NCBI GenBank assembly: GCA_937965785.1
Contig: CALCKT010000040.1
Span: 1-64,000, forward strand
Length of the DNA stretch: 64,000 nt
Source of the DNA: an uncultured Propionibacteriaceae bacterium
GTDB lineage: Bacteria > Actinomycetota > Actinomycetes > Propionibacteriales > Propionibacteriaceae
Direction of reading: 5' to 3'
In this document: one piece after another, positions 53,902 through 62,296 of the stretch
Numbering within the stretch: the stretch's first letter is position 1
Layout of the letters: each line of letters starts with the position of its first letter
Position numbers and translations under genes: made by a program
The notes under the pieces: generated by a model
What the model saw: only the letters and a program-made list of their open reading frames with translations
What the model was told of the DNA's origin: nothing
The model's database searches: none

Positions 53902-54242
53902 GGTGCTTCGACTTCCGGTTCGCAGATGACTGGCACCTCGCCGGTTGCGACCAGAAGGTCGTCGGCGGCGGCCAATAGATTCGTCGTCAGTTCTGGTTCG
54001 GCCAAGGAATAGAAAGTGGCGCGGCCTCTCACCCGTGCGGTCAGCAGTCCGCTGTCCCGCAATCCCCGGACGTGGGCCGACACCGTGGACTGCGCCAGCC
54101 CCAGGTGTCCGACGAGGTCGGCCACCCGGTGCTCCGACAGCATCAGGTGTTTGACGATGGCCAACCTGTTCGGATCGGCGAGGGAGCGGAACAGCGTTGC
54201 CGCCATCTCGGTGTCGGGAGTTTCCGGCTCTTTCATCGTCAT
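53898..54242 (-). CDS. ArsR/SmtB-family metalloregulator
   Basis: A 114-residue winged-helix repressor from ATG 54242 (MTMKEPETPDTEMAATLFRSLADPNRLAIVKHLM). The recognition part reads LVGHLGLAQSTVSAHVRGLRDSGLL (about residues 50-75). It starts an operon with the CDF pump (ATGA overlap) and probably represses it until metal binds. The upstream run ATGATAGCGCTTTATGGCG near 54249-54267 is an imperfect inverted repeat and may be its operator. Longer starts upstream are rejected as they run over this region. Confidence 0.85.
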   Translation of the reverse strand: MTMKEPETPDTEMAATLFRSLADPNRLAIVKHLMLSEHRVADLVGHLGLAQSTVSAHVRGLRDSGLLTARVRGRATFYSLAEPELTTNLLAAADDLLVATGEVPVICEPEVEAP

Positions 54243-54349
54243 GGGACGATGATAGCGCTTTATGGCGATGATGCCAAGGGCTTTTGGCGACGAAATCCGC
54301 GGTGTACTCTCCAGCGGGTAAGCCTCACCTTGGCCAGACGGAGAACGAC

Positions 54350-55114
54350 ATGCCAAACCCTTGGGAAATCTACGACGCCCTGATCGACGCGATTCCGGAG
54401 GAGGTGACCCTGACCACGGTGAACGTCGGTGCCCAGTGGACCCGGGTGATCAACTCGGCGGGTGGCATCGGCATGGCGTGGACCATGAACGTCAAGACCC
54501 GCCCCGACACCTTCCCCGGGGTCACCCTCGACGGGATTGCGCTTCGCGAGGCCGCGGGCCTGATCCGCAGCTGGAACCTGGCCGAGTCCTCCATCGGGCA
54601 GGCGGCCATCAACTCCTGGCACAGCCGCCCGGAAACCGCCGAGGCGAACGGTTTCGTCCCCACCGGGCAGGGCATCAACTGGGGCATGGTTTTCGACCCC
54701 TACGCAACCGACGTCGCGGGCAAGAAAGTAGCGGTGGTCGGGCACTTCCCCTTCGCCCAGAAAGCCCTTGAGGCGGCGGGGGAATACATCTGCTTGGAAC
54801 GCAACCCGCAGTCCGGCGACTACCCCGATTCCGCCTGCGAATACCTCCTACCCGAATGCGACTACGTGTTCATCTCCGGTTCAGCCTTCGTCAACAAGAC
54901 CGCGCCGCGCCTGATCGAACTGTCGCGCAATGCCCACACCGTGCTGGTCGGCCCGTCGGTTCCGCTGAATCCGGTGCTGTTCGACCACGGCGTCGACACC
55001 ATCACCGGGTTCGTCTCCCCGAACCCGCAGCAGCTCGACCGCGCCCTGGCAGGCGTCAACATGAAGGGCATGTTCGCCGCCGGGTACCGTGTCCACCAGC
55101 ACCGCCCCGCCTGA
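54350..55114 (+). CDS. DUF364/DUF4213-type putative heavy-metal chelation protein
   Basis: A 254-residue protein. The N-terminal DUF4213 segment (WEIYDALIDAIPEEVTLTTVNVGAQWTRV) is joined to a Rossmann-like DUF364 domain with KKVAVVGHFPFAQK, CDYVFISGSAFVNKTAPRLIELS and VLVGPSVPLNPVLFDHGVDTITG. Members are linked to metal or siderophore contexts. The adjacent cupin gene starts 16 bp after its stop and is preceded by AAGGAG, indicating cotranscription. Divergent from the ArsR operon, which supports a metal context. Enzymatic role unknown. Confidence 0.8.
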   Translation: MPNPWEIYDALIDAIPEEVTLTTVNVGAQWTRVINSAGGIGMAWTMNVKTRPDTFPGVTLDGIALREAAGLIRSWNLAESSIGQAAINSWHSRPETAEANGFVPTGQGINWGMVFDPYATDVAGKKVAVVGHFPFAQKALEAAGEYICLERNPQSGDYPDSACEYLLPECDYVFISGSAFVNKTAPRLIELSRNAHTVLVGPSVPLNPVLFDHGVDTITGFVSPNPQQLDRALAGVNMKGMFAAGYRVHQHRPA

Positions 55115-55130
55115 TCAGCAAGGAGATCCC

Positions 55131-55547
55131 ATGGCCGAACAGAACCAGGTTCCCGTTAACACCCCCGACGTCTTCGGCACCCCGGAGGTGTCGGGTAGCG
55201 GTGGGACGATGACCGTGATCGACTCCGTCGCATCCGCCCCGGAAACCGATCCGTCGCGCCCACGCCCCGGCGTGCGCAGGCAACTCCAGGGTGATGGAGC
55301 CAACGTCATCCTCATGAACTTCGCGCCGGGCCAGTGCCTCGACGACCACAAGGCAGCGCACCCCATCCTGGTGCAGTGCGCGCAGGGCAGGCTGCTGTTC
55401 ACCTGCGGCGACGACGTGGTGGAGATGGGGCCGGGGGTCGTGCTGCACCTGACCAGTCACCTCACGCACCGCGTCGACTGTCCCTCCGACGCCCCCGAAA
55501 AAAACGTCCTGATCCTGACCATGCTGACGGGGGAGCGCCACCAGTGA
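55131..55547 (+). CDS. cupin-domain protein
   Basis: A 138-residue protein with a single cupin beta-barrel (about residues 50-135): VILMNFAPGQCLDDHKAAHPILVQCAQGRLLFTCGDDVVEMGPGVVLHLTSHLTHRVD. Candidate metal ligands are the histidines in DDHKAAH and SHLTHRV. Start at ATG 55131 with AAGGAG upstream. Together with the preceding DUF364-like gene it forms a small metal-related unit by context. Precise ligand unknown. Confidence 0.78.
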   Translation: MAEQNQVPVNTPDVFGTPEVSGSGGTMTVIDSVASAPETDPSRPRPGVRRQLQGDGANVILMNFAPGQCLDDHKAAHPILVQCAQGRLLFTCGDDVVEMGPGVVLHLTSHLTHRVDCPSDAPEKNVLILTMLTGERHQ

Positions 55548-55615
55548 CCACGGCTGCCTGCCCCGGATTTTCCGAAGGAGAGGTGAGCGTCGCCCCCGTT
55601 GGCTAAAGTTCATGC

Positions 55616-56080
55616 ATGATCATCTACAGGGGTTGGGGCGGAATGGGCATAGTTCTGCCCGTTCTAGGGGCCGGCATCATGCTGGCGATCGCTTCGTCGC
55701 TCAAACTGTCCGACGCAATGTTTCTGAAGTTGGCCCTCGTCGGGGGCTTTCTGGGTGCCGTGGGGGCATGGTTCCTGGGGCGGTGGCTGAACCAGAAACG
55801 CCCCTTCACCAAACTGGAGGAGTGGAAGTCGGCGCGACGCGTGGAATTGTGCTCCTTGGTGGATCAGGGTCAGTTCCAGATCACTCCCGGCGCTCCTGTC
55901 CCCACCAGCAAGGAGGAGGGGTACGCGCAGGCGAATGAGCTGCTGGAGCGCGAGGCCCGGGACCTGTTGCCGAGGATGCTCAATCAGCACTCCCTCTACG
56001 GAGTGTCGCTCCACATGGTGGGTCTGGGGATCGGGGTACTGGCCCTGGGAGGTTTCATCGCGTCCTTCTTCGTGTCGTGA
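55616..56080 (+). CDS. small membrane protein, first paralogue (MIIYRGWG family)
   Basis: A 154-residue protein: MIIYRGWGGMGIVLPVLGAGIMLAI, a second helix with FLGAVGAWFLGRW, a cytoplasmic segment (LEEWKSARRVELCSLVDQGQFQITPGAPVPTSKEEGYAQANELLE) and a C-terminal helix. TAAAGT lies six bases before the ATG, so it is probably leaderless. The 56148-56612 gene shares the same plan at clear protein-level similarity. No function is recognised. Confidence 0.7.
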   Translation: MIIYRGWGGMGIVLPVLGAGIMLAIASSLKLSDAMFLKLALVGGFLGAVGAWFLGRWLNQKRPFTKLEEWKSARRVELCSLVDQGQFQITPGAPVPTSKEEGYAQANELLEREARDLLPRMLNQHSLYGVSLHMVGLGIGVLALGGFIASFFVS

Positions 56081-56147
56081 CCTCGATGTGTTGTTGAAAT
56101 AATCAAAACTCCTCACCGCAGAGCCGGGAACCCGTTAACATTCGGGC

Positions 56148-56612
56148 ATGATCATTTTTCGTGGCTGGGGGCTTCTGGGGGCTGGCATCCCTGTATTGAC
56201 CGCGTTCGTCATCGGTGCCTTACCGGCGAGCCTGTATGGAAGCAAGAGCGCTATTACCAATATCGTCATTGCTCTCGGCGCGCTCGTCGGTGGCGCCCTG
56301 GGGTTCCTGTGTGGGCGGTGGTTCAACGTGATACGCCCGCAAACCAGGCTCGCCGAATGGCAGGGACAGCGACGCGCCGAGCTGCGCGCCCGCGTTGATG
56401 CGGGTCAGTTTCAGATGACTCCCGGCCTCCCGGTGCCTTCCTCCAGGGAGGAGGGCTACGCCCAGGTCGAACAGCTGATCGCTGCGGAGAGCCCCGAGAT
56501 ACTCAGTCAGCTCAAGAACATCCACACCCTTTTCTACATTCCAATGCAGTGGTTCGCGATCGGTGCGGGAGTGATGATGTTCTGCGGGTTCTTGTCGATG
56601 GTGTTCCGCTGA
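56148..56612 (+). CDS. small membrane protein, second paralogue (MIIFRGWG family)
   Basis: A 154-residue paralogue of the preceding gene: MIIFRGWGLLGAGIPVLTAFVIG, GFLCGRWFNVIRPQTRLAEWQGQRRAELRARVDAGQFQMTPGLPVPSSREEGYAQVEQLI and a C-terminal helix. TAACAT stands six bases before the ATG, the same spacing as its partner, supporting leaderless expression of both. The copies differ at the helix and loop positions most, consistent with an old duplication. Function unknown. Confidence 0.7.
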   Translation: MIIFRGWGLLGAGIPVLTAFVIGALPASLYGSKSAITNIVIALGALVGGALGFLCGRWFNVIRPQTRLAEWQGQRRAELRARVDAGQFQMTPGLPVPSSREEGYAQVEQLIAAESPEILSQLKNIHTLFYIPMQWFAIGAGVMMFCGFLSMVFR

Positions 56613-56625
56613 GGTCGATGGTTCC

Positions 56626-58146
56626 TCAGCCCGCGGAGGGACGCAGCAGGGGATAGAGAATCGTCTCCCGGATGCCCGCTCCCGGGTTGAGGAGCATCAC
56701 CAGGCGGTCGATGCCGAGCCCCATTCCACCCATCGGCGGGGCCCCGTATTCGAGGGCCTCCAAGAAGTCCTCGTCGAACTGCATCGCCTCCGGATCCCCG
56801 GCGGCCGCGGCGAGGGACTGGCTCACCAGCACCTCACGCTGGATCACCGGGTCGATGAGTTCGGTGAAACCAGTGCCGCGTTCCATGCCGCCGATGATCA
56901 GGTCCCAGGCCTCGATCTTCCCGGGCTCGGAGCGGTGCGGACGGGCGAGGGGCTGCGCCAGCGACGGATAGTCGTGGACGAAGGTCGGCTGGATCAACCC
57001 GGGCTCCACGAGATCCCCGAACAGCTCCAACGACAACTTGCCCGCGTTCCACTTCGGGTCGTACTCCACCTCGCGTTCGTCGGCGACGGCCCTCAACTCC
57101 TCCAAGGAGGTCTCGACCGTGATCTCGCGACCCGCGGCCTCGCTCAACCCGTCGAAGAACGGCAACCACCGCCACTGACCGTCGAGGTCGATGGTTCCCT
57201 TGTCGGTTTCGATCTGCCGGGAACCGACGGCGTCGGCGGCGGCGACGATGATTTCCTGGATCAGCTGCGCAATGGTCCGCTGGTCACCCCACGACTGGTA
57301 GGCCTCCAGCATCGTGAACTCCGCGGAGTGCGACGAGTCGATGCCCTCGTTGCGGAACACCCGTCCCATCTCGTAGACGCGATCCGCGCCACCGACCATG
57401 GTGCGTTTGAGGTGCAGCTCCAGCGCGATGCGCAGGCTCATGTCGATGTCGAAGGCGTTCAGGTGCGTGGTGAACGGCCGGGCCGCGGCGCCGCCGTGGA
57501 CTAGCTGCAGCTGCGGGGTCTCCACCTCGATGTAGCCCTGCCGATACAGGGTGTCGCGAATGGCGTGGGTGATGGCTGCGCGCTTGCGCACCATGGCGCG
57601 CGCATCCTCGCGGGCGATCAGGTCGACGTAGCGGCGACGCACCCTGCTCTCCTCGGACAGTTCCTTGTGCAGCACCGGGAGCGGACGCAGGGCCTTCGAC
57701 GCCATCCGCCACCGCTTCGCCATCACCGACAACTCACCGCGTTTCGACGAGATGACACGACCCTCCACCCAGACGTGATCGCCCAGGTCAACATCCGACT
57801 TCCAGGCCGCCAGGGCCTCCGCTCCGACCTCCGCGAGCGACAACATCACCTGGAGGCGTTCACCGTTGTTGCCGGGGGTGAATCCGTCCTGCAGGGTCGC
57901 GAAGGCCAGTTTTCCGGTGTTGCGGATGAAAACGACGCGACCGCCGACCTGCACCACGTCGTCGGTTTCCTCCCCGGCCTCCAGATGCCCCCAGCCCTCA
58001 CGCACCTGAAGGAGGGTGTGGCTGCGGACCAGATCCGCGGGGTAGGGCTCGGACCCGGCGGCCAGCAGCCGCGCCCGCTTCTCCTTGCGGACCGTCGTCT
58101 GCTCCGAGTCGGTGGGTTCGGTTGCCTGCATACGCGCTTCAGTCAC
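56626..58146 (-). CDS. lysS: lysyl-tRNA synthetase, LysX-like catalytic domain
   Basis: A 506-residue class II synthetase. An OB-fold anticodon-binding domain (about residues 55-160: VGGRVVFIRNTGKLAFATLQDG) precedes the catalytic core with motif 2 (VYEMGRVFRNEGIDSSHSAEFTMLEAYQSW) and motif 3 (GGMGLGIDRLVMLL). The stretch LARPHRSEPGKIEAWDLIIGGMERGTGF reads like that of the LysX two-domain enzymes (RHRSxPGxxEAWDL) rather than the common LysS pattern, but the MprF-like N-terminal half is missing. Family certain; the subclass is my reading. Confidence 0.88.
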   Translation of the reverse strand: MTEARMQATEPTDSEQTTVRKEKRARLLAAGSEPYPADLVRSHTLLQVREGWGHLEAGEETDDVVQVGGRVVFIRNTGKLAFATLQDGFTPGNNGERLQVMLSLAEVGAEALAAWKSDVDLGDHVWVEGRVISSKRGELSVMAKRWRMASKALRPLPVLHKELSEESRVRRRYVDLIAREDARAMVRKRAAITHAIRDTLYRQGYIEVETPQLQLVHGGAAARPFTTHLNAFDIDMSLRIALELHLKRTMVGGADRVYEMGRVFRNEGIDSSHSAEFTMLEAYQSWGDQRTIAQLIQEIIVAAADAVGSRQIETDKGTIDLDGQWRWLPFFDGLSEAAGREITVETSLEELRAVADEREVEYDPKWNAGKLSLELFGDLVEPGLIQPTFVHDYPSLAQPLARPHRSEPGKIEAWDLIIGGMERGTGFTELIDPVIQREVLVSQSLAAAAGDPEAMQFDEDFLEALEYGAPPMGGMGLGIDRLVMLLNPGAGIRETILYPLLRPSAG

Positions 58147-58187
58147 GGCAGGGCATTCTACCGGTCACGGCCGGAGCGGATGAATCG

Positions 58188-58865
58188 TCAGCGGGTGGCG
58201 TGAACGATCACGCGGATGCCCTCGCCGCTCACATCCCAGGTCACCTGCGACAGGTCCGTCACGTGCACATCGGCGCGGAGGGCGTCGGCGGTGTGGGTGC
58301 TGAGGATCCCCAGCGTCGGGAAACCACCGGCCCGGGCGGCGGCGATGCCCGCGAAGGCGTCCTCCGCCACGAGCGCACGCGACGGTTCCACACCGAGCCG
58401 TTTCGCGGCCAACAGAAATGAGTCGGGGGCGGGTTTGCCGTGCTCCACCTGGTCGCGGGTCACCACCACGCGGGGATGGGGCAGGCCGGCCGCGTTCAGC
58501 CGGGCATCGAGGAGAGGCTGTGTGCAGGAGGTCGCGATCGCCACCGCGTCGCCCGGAAGCACCCGGAAGGCGTCGACCGCACCCGGCATGGGGACCACCC
58601 CCGCGGTGTCGGAGACCTCCAGCTCCTCGATGCGTTCCGCCGCCTCGTCCCAACGTTTCGCGTCGGGAACCAGAGCCTCCGTCAGGGCGCGGCTCGGCAT
58701 GCCCATGTACTTCGGCATCTCGTTCAGGTCGACGCCGTACTCCCCGGCCCAGCGGGTGTAGGCGCGGACCATGGCGTCGTGGGAATTGACGATGGTTCCG
58801 TCGTGATCCAGGATCACCGCATCGAAGAGGCCGACGGCCTCGCCGTCGGTGTATTCCCAGCCCAT
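58188..58865 (-). CDS. HAD-superfamily phosphatase (sugar-phosphate type)
   Basis: A 225-residue HAD hydrolase with motif I VILDHDGTIV (nucleophile Asp and the acid Asp), a four-helix cap (SRALTEALVPDAKRWDEA), motif II AIATSC, and motif III/IV HGKPAPDSFLLAAKRLG plus EDAFAGIAAARAGG. It resembles small sugar-phosphate or phosphoglycolate phosphatases. Substrate cannot be told from sequence. It is three bases from crgA's end, both on the same strand. Confidence 0.82.
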   Translation of the reverse strand: MGWEYTDGEAVGLFDAVILDHDGTIVNSHDAMVRAYTRWAGEYGVDLNEMPKYMGMPSRALTEALVPDAKRWDEAAERIEELEVSDTAGVVPMPGAVDAFRVLPGDAVAIATSCTQPLLDARLNAAGLPHPRVVVTRDQVEHGKPAPDSFLLAAKRLGVEPSRALVAEDAFAGIAAARAGGFPTLGILSTHTADALRADVHVTDLSQVTWDVSGEGIRVIVHATR

Positions 58866-58868
58866 CGG

Positions 58869-59165
58869 CTACTTCCAGAGCGTCATCAGGCTGAAGCAGG
58901 CGATGATCAGGCCGAGGGCGATCAGGATGTTCCAGTCACCCAGCGCCCGCATGAATTCGATGTGAACCCCAGCCAGGTTCCAGGTCACCATCCAGAGCAC
59001 ACCCAGCAGCCCGACCGGGATGAAAACCCAAGGAACCCACCTGCGTTCGGTGTTGGCAGCCAAGCGTTTGCGATCCCTGCGTTCCTTACGAGCCTTCTCG
59101 AGCTCTTCGGACTGCTTTTTGCGCGCCTTGTTCTTGGCTTCCTTGCGCACCTTGGACTCGGGCAC
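58869..59165 (-). CDS. crgA: cell division protein CrgA
   Basis: A 98-residue membrane protein at the septum, known to interact with FtsZ/FtsI in actinobacteria. The start GTG 59165 gives MPESKVRKEAKNKARKKQ, a long basic lysine-rich N-terminus, followed by two helices (WVFIPVGLLGVLWMVTWNLA and ILIALGLIIACFSLMTL). The PESKVRK opening and position next to DUF881 and pabA are typical. AAGGAGG precedes the start. Confidence 0.9.
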   Translation of the reverse strand: MPESKVRKEAKNKARKKQSEELEKARKERRDRKRLAANTERRWVPWVFIPVGLLGVLWMVTWNLAGVHIEFMRALGDWNILIALGLIIACFSLMTLWK

Positions 59166-59255
59166 CGCGCCCCTCCTTTCGCCTCTGCCAACCAAGATTA
59201 GTGGAGTCGGGCGGTAGGAAACACATCTGGCACCCGCACCGCGTAGGGTTGCTCC

Positions 59256-60023
59256 ATGAGCGAGACCCGTCTGGCCCGTCTCCTGGGGCGAATCAGGGGG
59301 CCCCGCGGTGAGGAGAACCCCAGGAGTCTTCGGGGCAGGGTTGGCACGGGAATCATCTGTGTCCTGGCGGGTGCAATGCTCACCGCATCGGCCTTGGCGG
59401 CCCGCGGCACCGATCTGCGTTCCGACCGCAACACGGACCTGCGCGGCCTGGTCACCACCCAGGCCCAGCGAAACGAGCAGCTGCGCCGAGAGGTCGCCAA
59501 GGTGCGCTCCGAGGTGGAGGAGCTCGGACATCAGCAGGGTGCATCTCCGGAGCTGGAACGCCAGCAGCGCGAGGTGGCCGAACAAGCGGCCGCGGTTCCC
59601 GTGACCGGTCCCGGGATGCGGGTGACCCTCACCGACGCCCCCAACGACGTGAAACCCGCAGGAGTCGACGACGACGCCCTGGTGGTGCACCAGCAGGACA
59701 TCCAGGCCGTCGTCAATGCCCTCTGGAAGGGGGGAGCGGAGGCGGTCAGCATCCAGGGGCAGCGGATCATCACCACGTCGGGAATCAAGTGTGTGGGCAA
59801 CTCTGTTGTCCTGCACGGCATTCCCTACGCGCCGCCCTACGTGATCGAGGCGATCGGCGACGCCGGTCGCATGGCCGCGGCCCTGAAGGAATCCCGGGCG
59901 TTGACCATTTACCGGCAGTACGCCGACGCATACGGCCTGGGATACCGGGAAACCACGGAATCCTCCCTGTCCCTGCCGGCTTTTCAGGGTGCTTTGGGAA
60001 TCACCCACGCAAAACCCAAGTAA
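59256..60023 (+). CDS. DUF881 membrane protein
   Basis: A 255-residue protein with one N-terminal helix (VGTGIICVLAGAMLTASALA), a coiled-coil stretch (ASPELERQQREVAEQAAA) and the DUF881 core: DALVVHQQDIQAVVNALWKGGAEAVSIQGQRI, GNSVVLHGIPYAPPYVIEAIGD, then a short C-terminal segment. It is divergent from crgA. In actinobacteria this gene is part of the crgA-pabA-pknB neighbourhood; here three lipoprotein genes and a remnant separate it from pabA. Confidence 0.87.
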   Translation: MSETRLARLLGRIRGPRGEENPRSLRGRVGTGIICVLAGAMLTASALAARGTDLRSDRNTDLRGLVTTQAQRNEQLRREVAKVRSEVEELGHQQGASPELERQQREVAEQAAAVPVTGPGMRVTLTDAPNDVKPAGVDDDALVVHQQDIQAVVNALWKGGAEAVSIQGQRIITTSGIKCVGNSVVLHGIPYAPPYVIEAIGDAGRMAAALKESRALTIYRQYADAYGLGYRETTESSLSLPAFQGALGITHAKPK

Positions 60024-60184
60024 TGGGAATCGCTGCCCCGCGCCAAGTCGGCTCGGTGTGGCAGTGACGGAGGGGTGGTCCGAACGGGCCATGCTGGCAC
60101 GTCCCTACTCTTGCGTGAACTTCCGGATTTCGTCCTTCGCCCGGTTTGGTTCTGACTGGCTGTGTGGTGTGGTTGGATTGTTGC

Positions 60185-60649
60185 ATGGTGGACAGAGGGG
60201 TTCATGACGGCTTTGTTTCGTGGTCGCGGCGGGGTGTGTTGCTGGTGGGTGCAGGAGCGCTGGTTGGTTGCGGTGTCGCGGGTGATTTGGTGGAGGATCG
60301 GTCGCAGTTGCCGGTTCTCCTGGAGGATCCCATGGCAGCGAAGGATCTGTTGGGCCTGACCCTGAAGGAGGGCACTGAGCGGGGGTATCGGCGTCCGTTG
60401 GGCAAGCCTCGGTTCACCGAGGTGAGGAGAGTGTTCTCCTTGGGTGATGATGATCGTCAGGAGGTTTTTGACCGGGCGGTTGCCTTCGCCAAGGAATCGG
60501 GCTGGAAAAAGGAGTACGATAGCGGTTTGCCGCCCAAAATGGTATGGGATGGTCAAAAAAAGAATCCCCGACGTGATTGTGGTGTTTTTATTTCTGACGA
60601 TGACTCGGCCGACCTGATAATCATACTCGAGGTTGTTGAGGTGCCGTGA
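60185..60649 (+). CDS. tandem lipoprotein paralogue 1
   Basis: A 154-residue protein: MVDRGVHDGFVSWSRRGVLLVGAGALVGCG with a twin-arginine-like RR and lipobox LVGC, so likely an exported lipid-anchored protein. The mature part PLGKPRFTEVRRVFSLGDDDRQEVFDRAVAFAKESGW is shared with the next two copies; the C-terminal end from about residue 109 differs (KKEYDSGLPPKMVWDGQ). No domain is recognised. Copy 1 and copy 3 are nearly identical over about 345 bp of DNA. Confidence 0.72.
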   Translation: MVDRGVHDGFVSWSRRGVLLVGAGALVGCGVAGDLVEDRSQLPVLLEDPMAAKDLLGLTLKEGTERGYRRPLGKPRFTEVRRVFSLGDDDRQEVFDRAVAFAKESGWKKEYDSGLPPKMVWDGQKKNPRRDCGVFISDDDSADLIIILEVVEVP

Positions 60650-60672
60650 GTGTGGTGTGGTTGGATTGTTGC

Positions 60673-61137
60673 ATGGTGGACAGAGGGGTTCATGACGGCT
60701 TTGTTTCGTGGTCGCGGCGGGGTGTGTTGCTGGTGGGTGCAGGAGCGCTGGTTGGTTGCGGTGTCGCGGGTGATTTGGTGGAGGATCGGTCGCAGTTGCC
60801 GGTTCTCCTGGAGGATCCCATGGCAGCGAAGGATCTGTTGGGTCTGACTCTGAAGGAGGGGTTCGAGAGTGGGTATCGGCGTCCCTTGGGTAAGCCCAAG
60901 TTCACCGAGGTGTGGAGAACATTCTCCTTGGGTGATGATGATCGTCAGGAGGTTTTTGATCGGGCGGTTGCCTTCGCCAAGGAAGCGGGCTGGAAAAAGG
61001 AGTTTGAGAGTGGTCTGCCGCCCAATATGGTGTGGTGTGGGAAGAAATTTGCCCCGCGACGTGGCTGCAGTGTCTTCATCTCCGACGATAACCTGGCTGA
61101 TCTGATAATCATACTCAGGGTTGTTGAGGTGCCGTGA
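60673..61137 (+). CDS. tandem lipoprotein paralogue 2
   Basis: Same design as the preceding copy with lipobox LVGC and the shared N-terminal half. It differs at FESGYRRPLGKPKFTEVWRT and in the C-terminal part KKEFESGLPPNMVWCGKK. An in-frame GTG at 60646 overlaps the stop of copy 1 (GTGA) and is a possible alternative start. ATG 60673 gives the same signal as the other copies and is preferred. Unknown function. Confidence 0.7.
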   Translation: MVDRGVHDGFVSWSRRGVLLVGAGALVGCGVAGDLVEDRSQLPVLLEDPMAAKDLLGLTLKEGFESGYRRPLGKPKFTEVWRTFSLGDDDRQEVFDRAVAFAKEAGWKKEFESGLPPNMVWCGKKFAPRRGCSVFISDDNLADLIIILRVVEVP

Positions 61138-61347
61138 GTGGGGGTGGCTGAAATTTGAATGAGTCCAAGGCCGCGAGGTTTGCTTGCGGTCATCATCAAA
61201 TGCGATTTGACTAGGGGCTTTGCTTGCTGGGGGTGGCTGGTGGAGAAGTCTCGATGTCGGTGTGTTCTGCTCTCGTGTAAAAAGTTCGGGCCCTGTCCTC
61301 CAAACGGATCATTTCTGGCTGGTTGTGTGGTGTGGTTGGATTGTTGC

Positions 61348-61812
61348 ATGGTGGACAGAGGGGTTCATGACGGCTTTGTTTCGTGGTCGCGGCGGGGTGT
61401 GTTGCTGGTGGGTGCAGGAGCGCTGGTTGGTTGCGGTGTCGCGGGTGATTTGGTGGAGGATCGGTCGCAGTTGCCGGTTCTCCTGGAGGATCCCATGGCA
61501 GCGAAGGATCTGTTGGGCCTGACCCTGAAGGAGGGCACTGAGCGGGGGTATCGGCGTCCGTTGGGCAAGCCTCGGTTCACCGAGGTGAGGAGAGTGTTCT
61601 CCTTGGGTGATGATGATCGCCAGGAGGTTTTTGACCGGGCGGTTGCCTTCGCCAAGGAATCGGGCTGGGTTAGCCCCTTTGAAGGCAGTCGTTCTCGTGT
61701 CAGTACCTGGCACGGAGAAAAGCCTGAACCGCGCCGCGACTGTTATGTGCATATTCCCGAAGCTGAACCCGATGAGCTGATCATTACGTTGAATGTATCT
61801 GAATCTCCGTAG
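61348..61812 (+). CDS. tandem lipoprotein paralogue 3
   Basis: Shares the signal peptide and first half with copy 1 almost without difference, then diverges at WVSPFEGSRSRVSTWHGEKPEPRRDCYVHIP. The shared 5' flank (GTGTGGTGTGGTTGG) is also repeated before each copy. The change from identical to unrelated sequence at one codon suggests recombination or gene conversion limited to the 5' half. Function unknown. Confidence 0.7.
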   Translation: MVDRGVHDGFVSWSRRGVLLVGAGALVGCGVAGDLVEDRSQLPVLLEDPMAAKDLLGLTLKEGTERGYRRPLGKPRFTEVRRVFSLGDDDRQEVFDRAVAFAKESGWVSPFEGSRSRVSTWHGEKPEPRRDCYVHIPEAEPDELIITLNVSESP

Positions 61813-61857
61813 TGGTCCAGTGAATTGGTTTTGGTGACAGAAAAGAGCGGAGGAGTT

Positions 61858-62129
61858 TTGAGAAAATTAATTCGATTGATTGTGTTGGCGGTGCTGTTTG
61901 TCGCCTCGATTATATCGCATCCGGCGGTGGCGAAAGCCGATGAGGTGATGGAGGCCTCCGCATCCATTTCCCAAGCCGTTGTCGGTCGTTCAGCTAGGTG
62001 ATTCATTCTCGGCCTGAGCAGGCGGAAGCCTTCTCCGCCAAGGCCACCGGACCCCCTGCCACCATCGGCAACTCCCACGGCATCGCCGTCGACGGGACTG
62101 CCTTCACCGACCTCGGTGCCGCCCAGTAG
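61858..62129 (+). pseudogene. remnant of a short secreted protein gene
   Basis: TTG 61858, preceded by GGAGGAG, encodes MRKLIRLIVLAVLFVASIISHPAVA, a clear signal peptide, continuing KADEVMEASASISQ to a stop at 62001 (47 residues). A second open frame then reads PEQAEAFSAKATGPPATIGNSHGIAVDGTAFTDLGAAQ and stops at 62129. The parts look like one exported protein broken by an indel; a true 47-residue peptide is the alternative. Confidence 0.5.
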
Positions 62130-62186
62130 GTCGCCGCTCAAACCCGGACTGCCCCGAACCGGATACAGCGCCGGGTAGCTGACACC

Positions 62187-62223
62187 AAAGCCGTTGGGCC
62201 CTTCCTGCGGGCCCAACGGCTTT
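62187..62223 (+). terminator. rho-independent terminator before pabA
   Basis: A perfect 15-bp stem AAAGCCGTTGGGCCC / GGGCCCAACGGCTTT with a 7-base loop (TTCCTGC) ends in TTT. It would stop transcripts from the lipoprotein cluster. Confidence 0.85.
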
Positions 62224-62296
62224 CCTACCGGCACCGGTGAAGAACGCGCCGCGGCGCACGGCGCATCGATTGCCGCAGCGTGACAGAATTGCCGCC

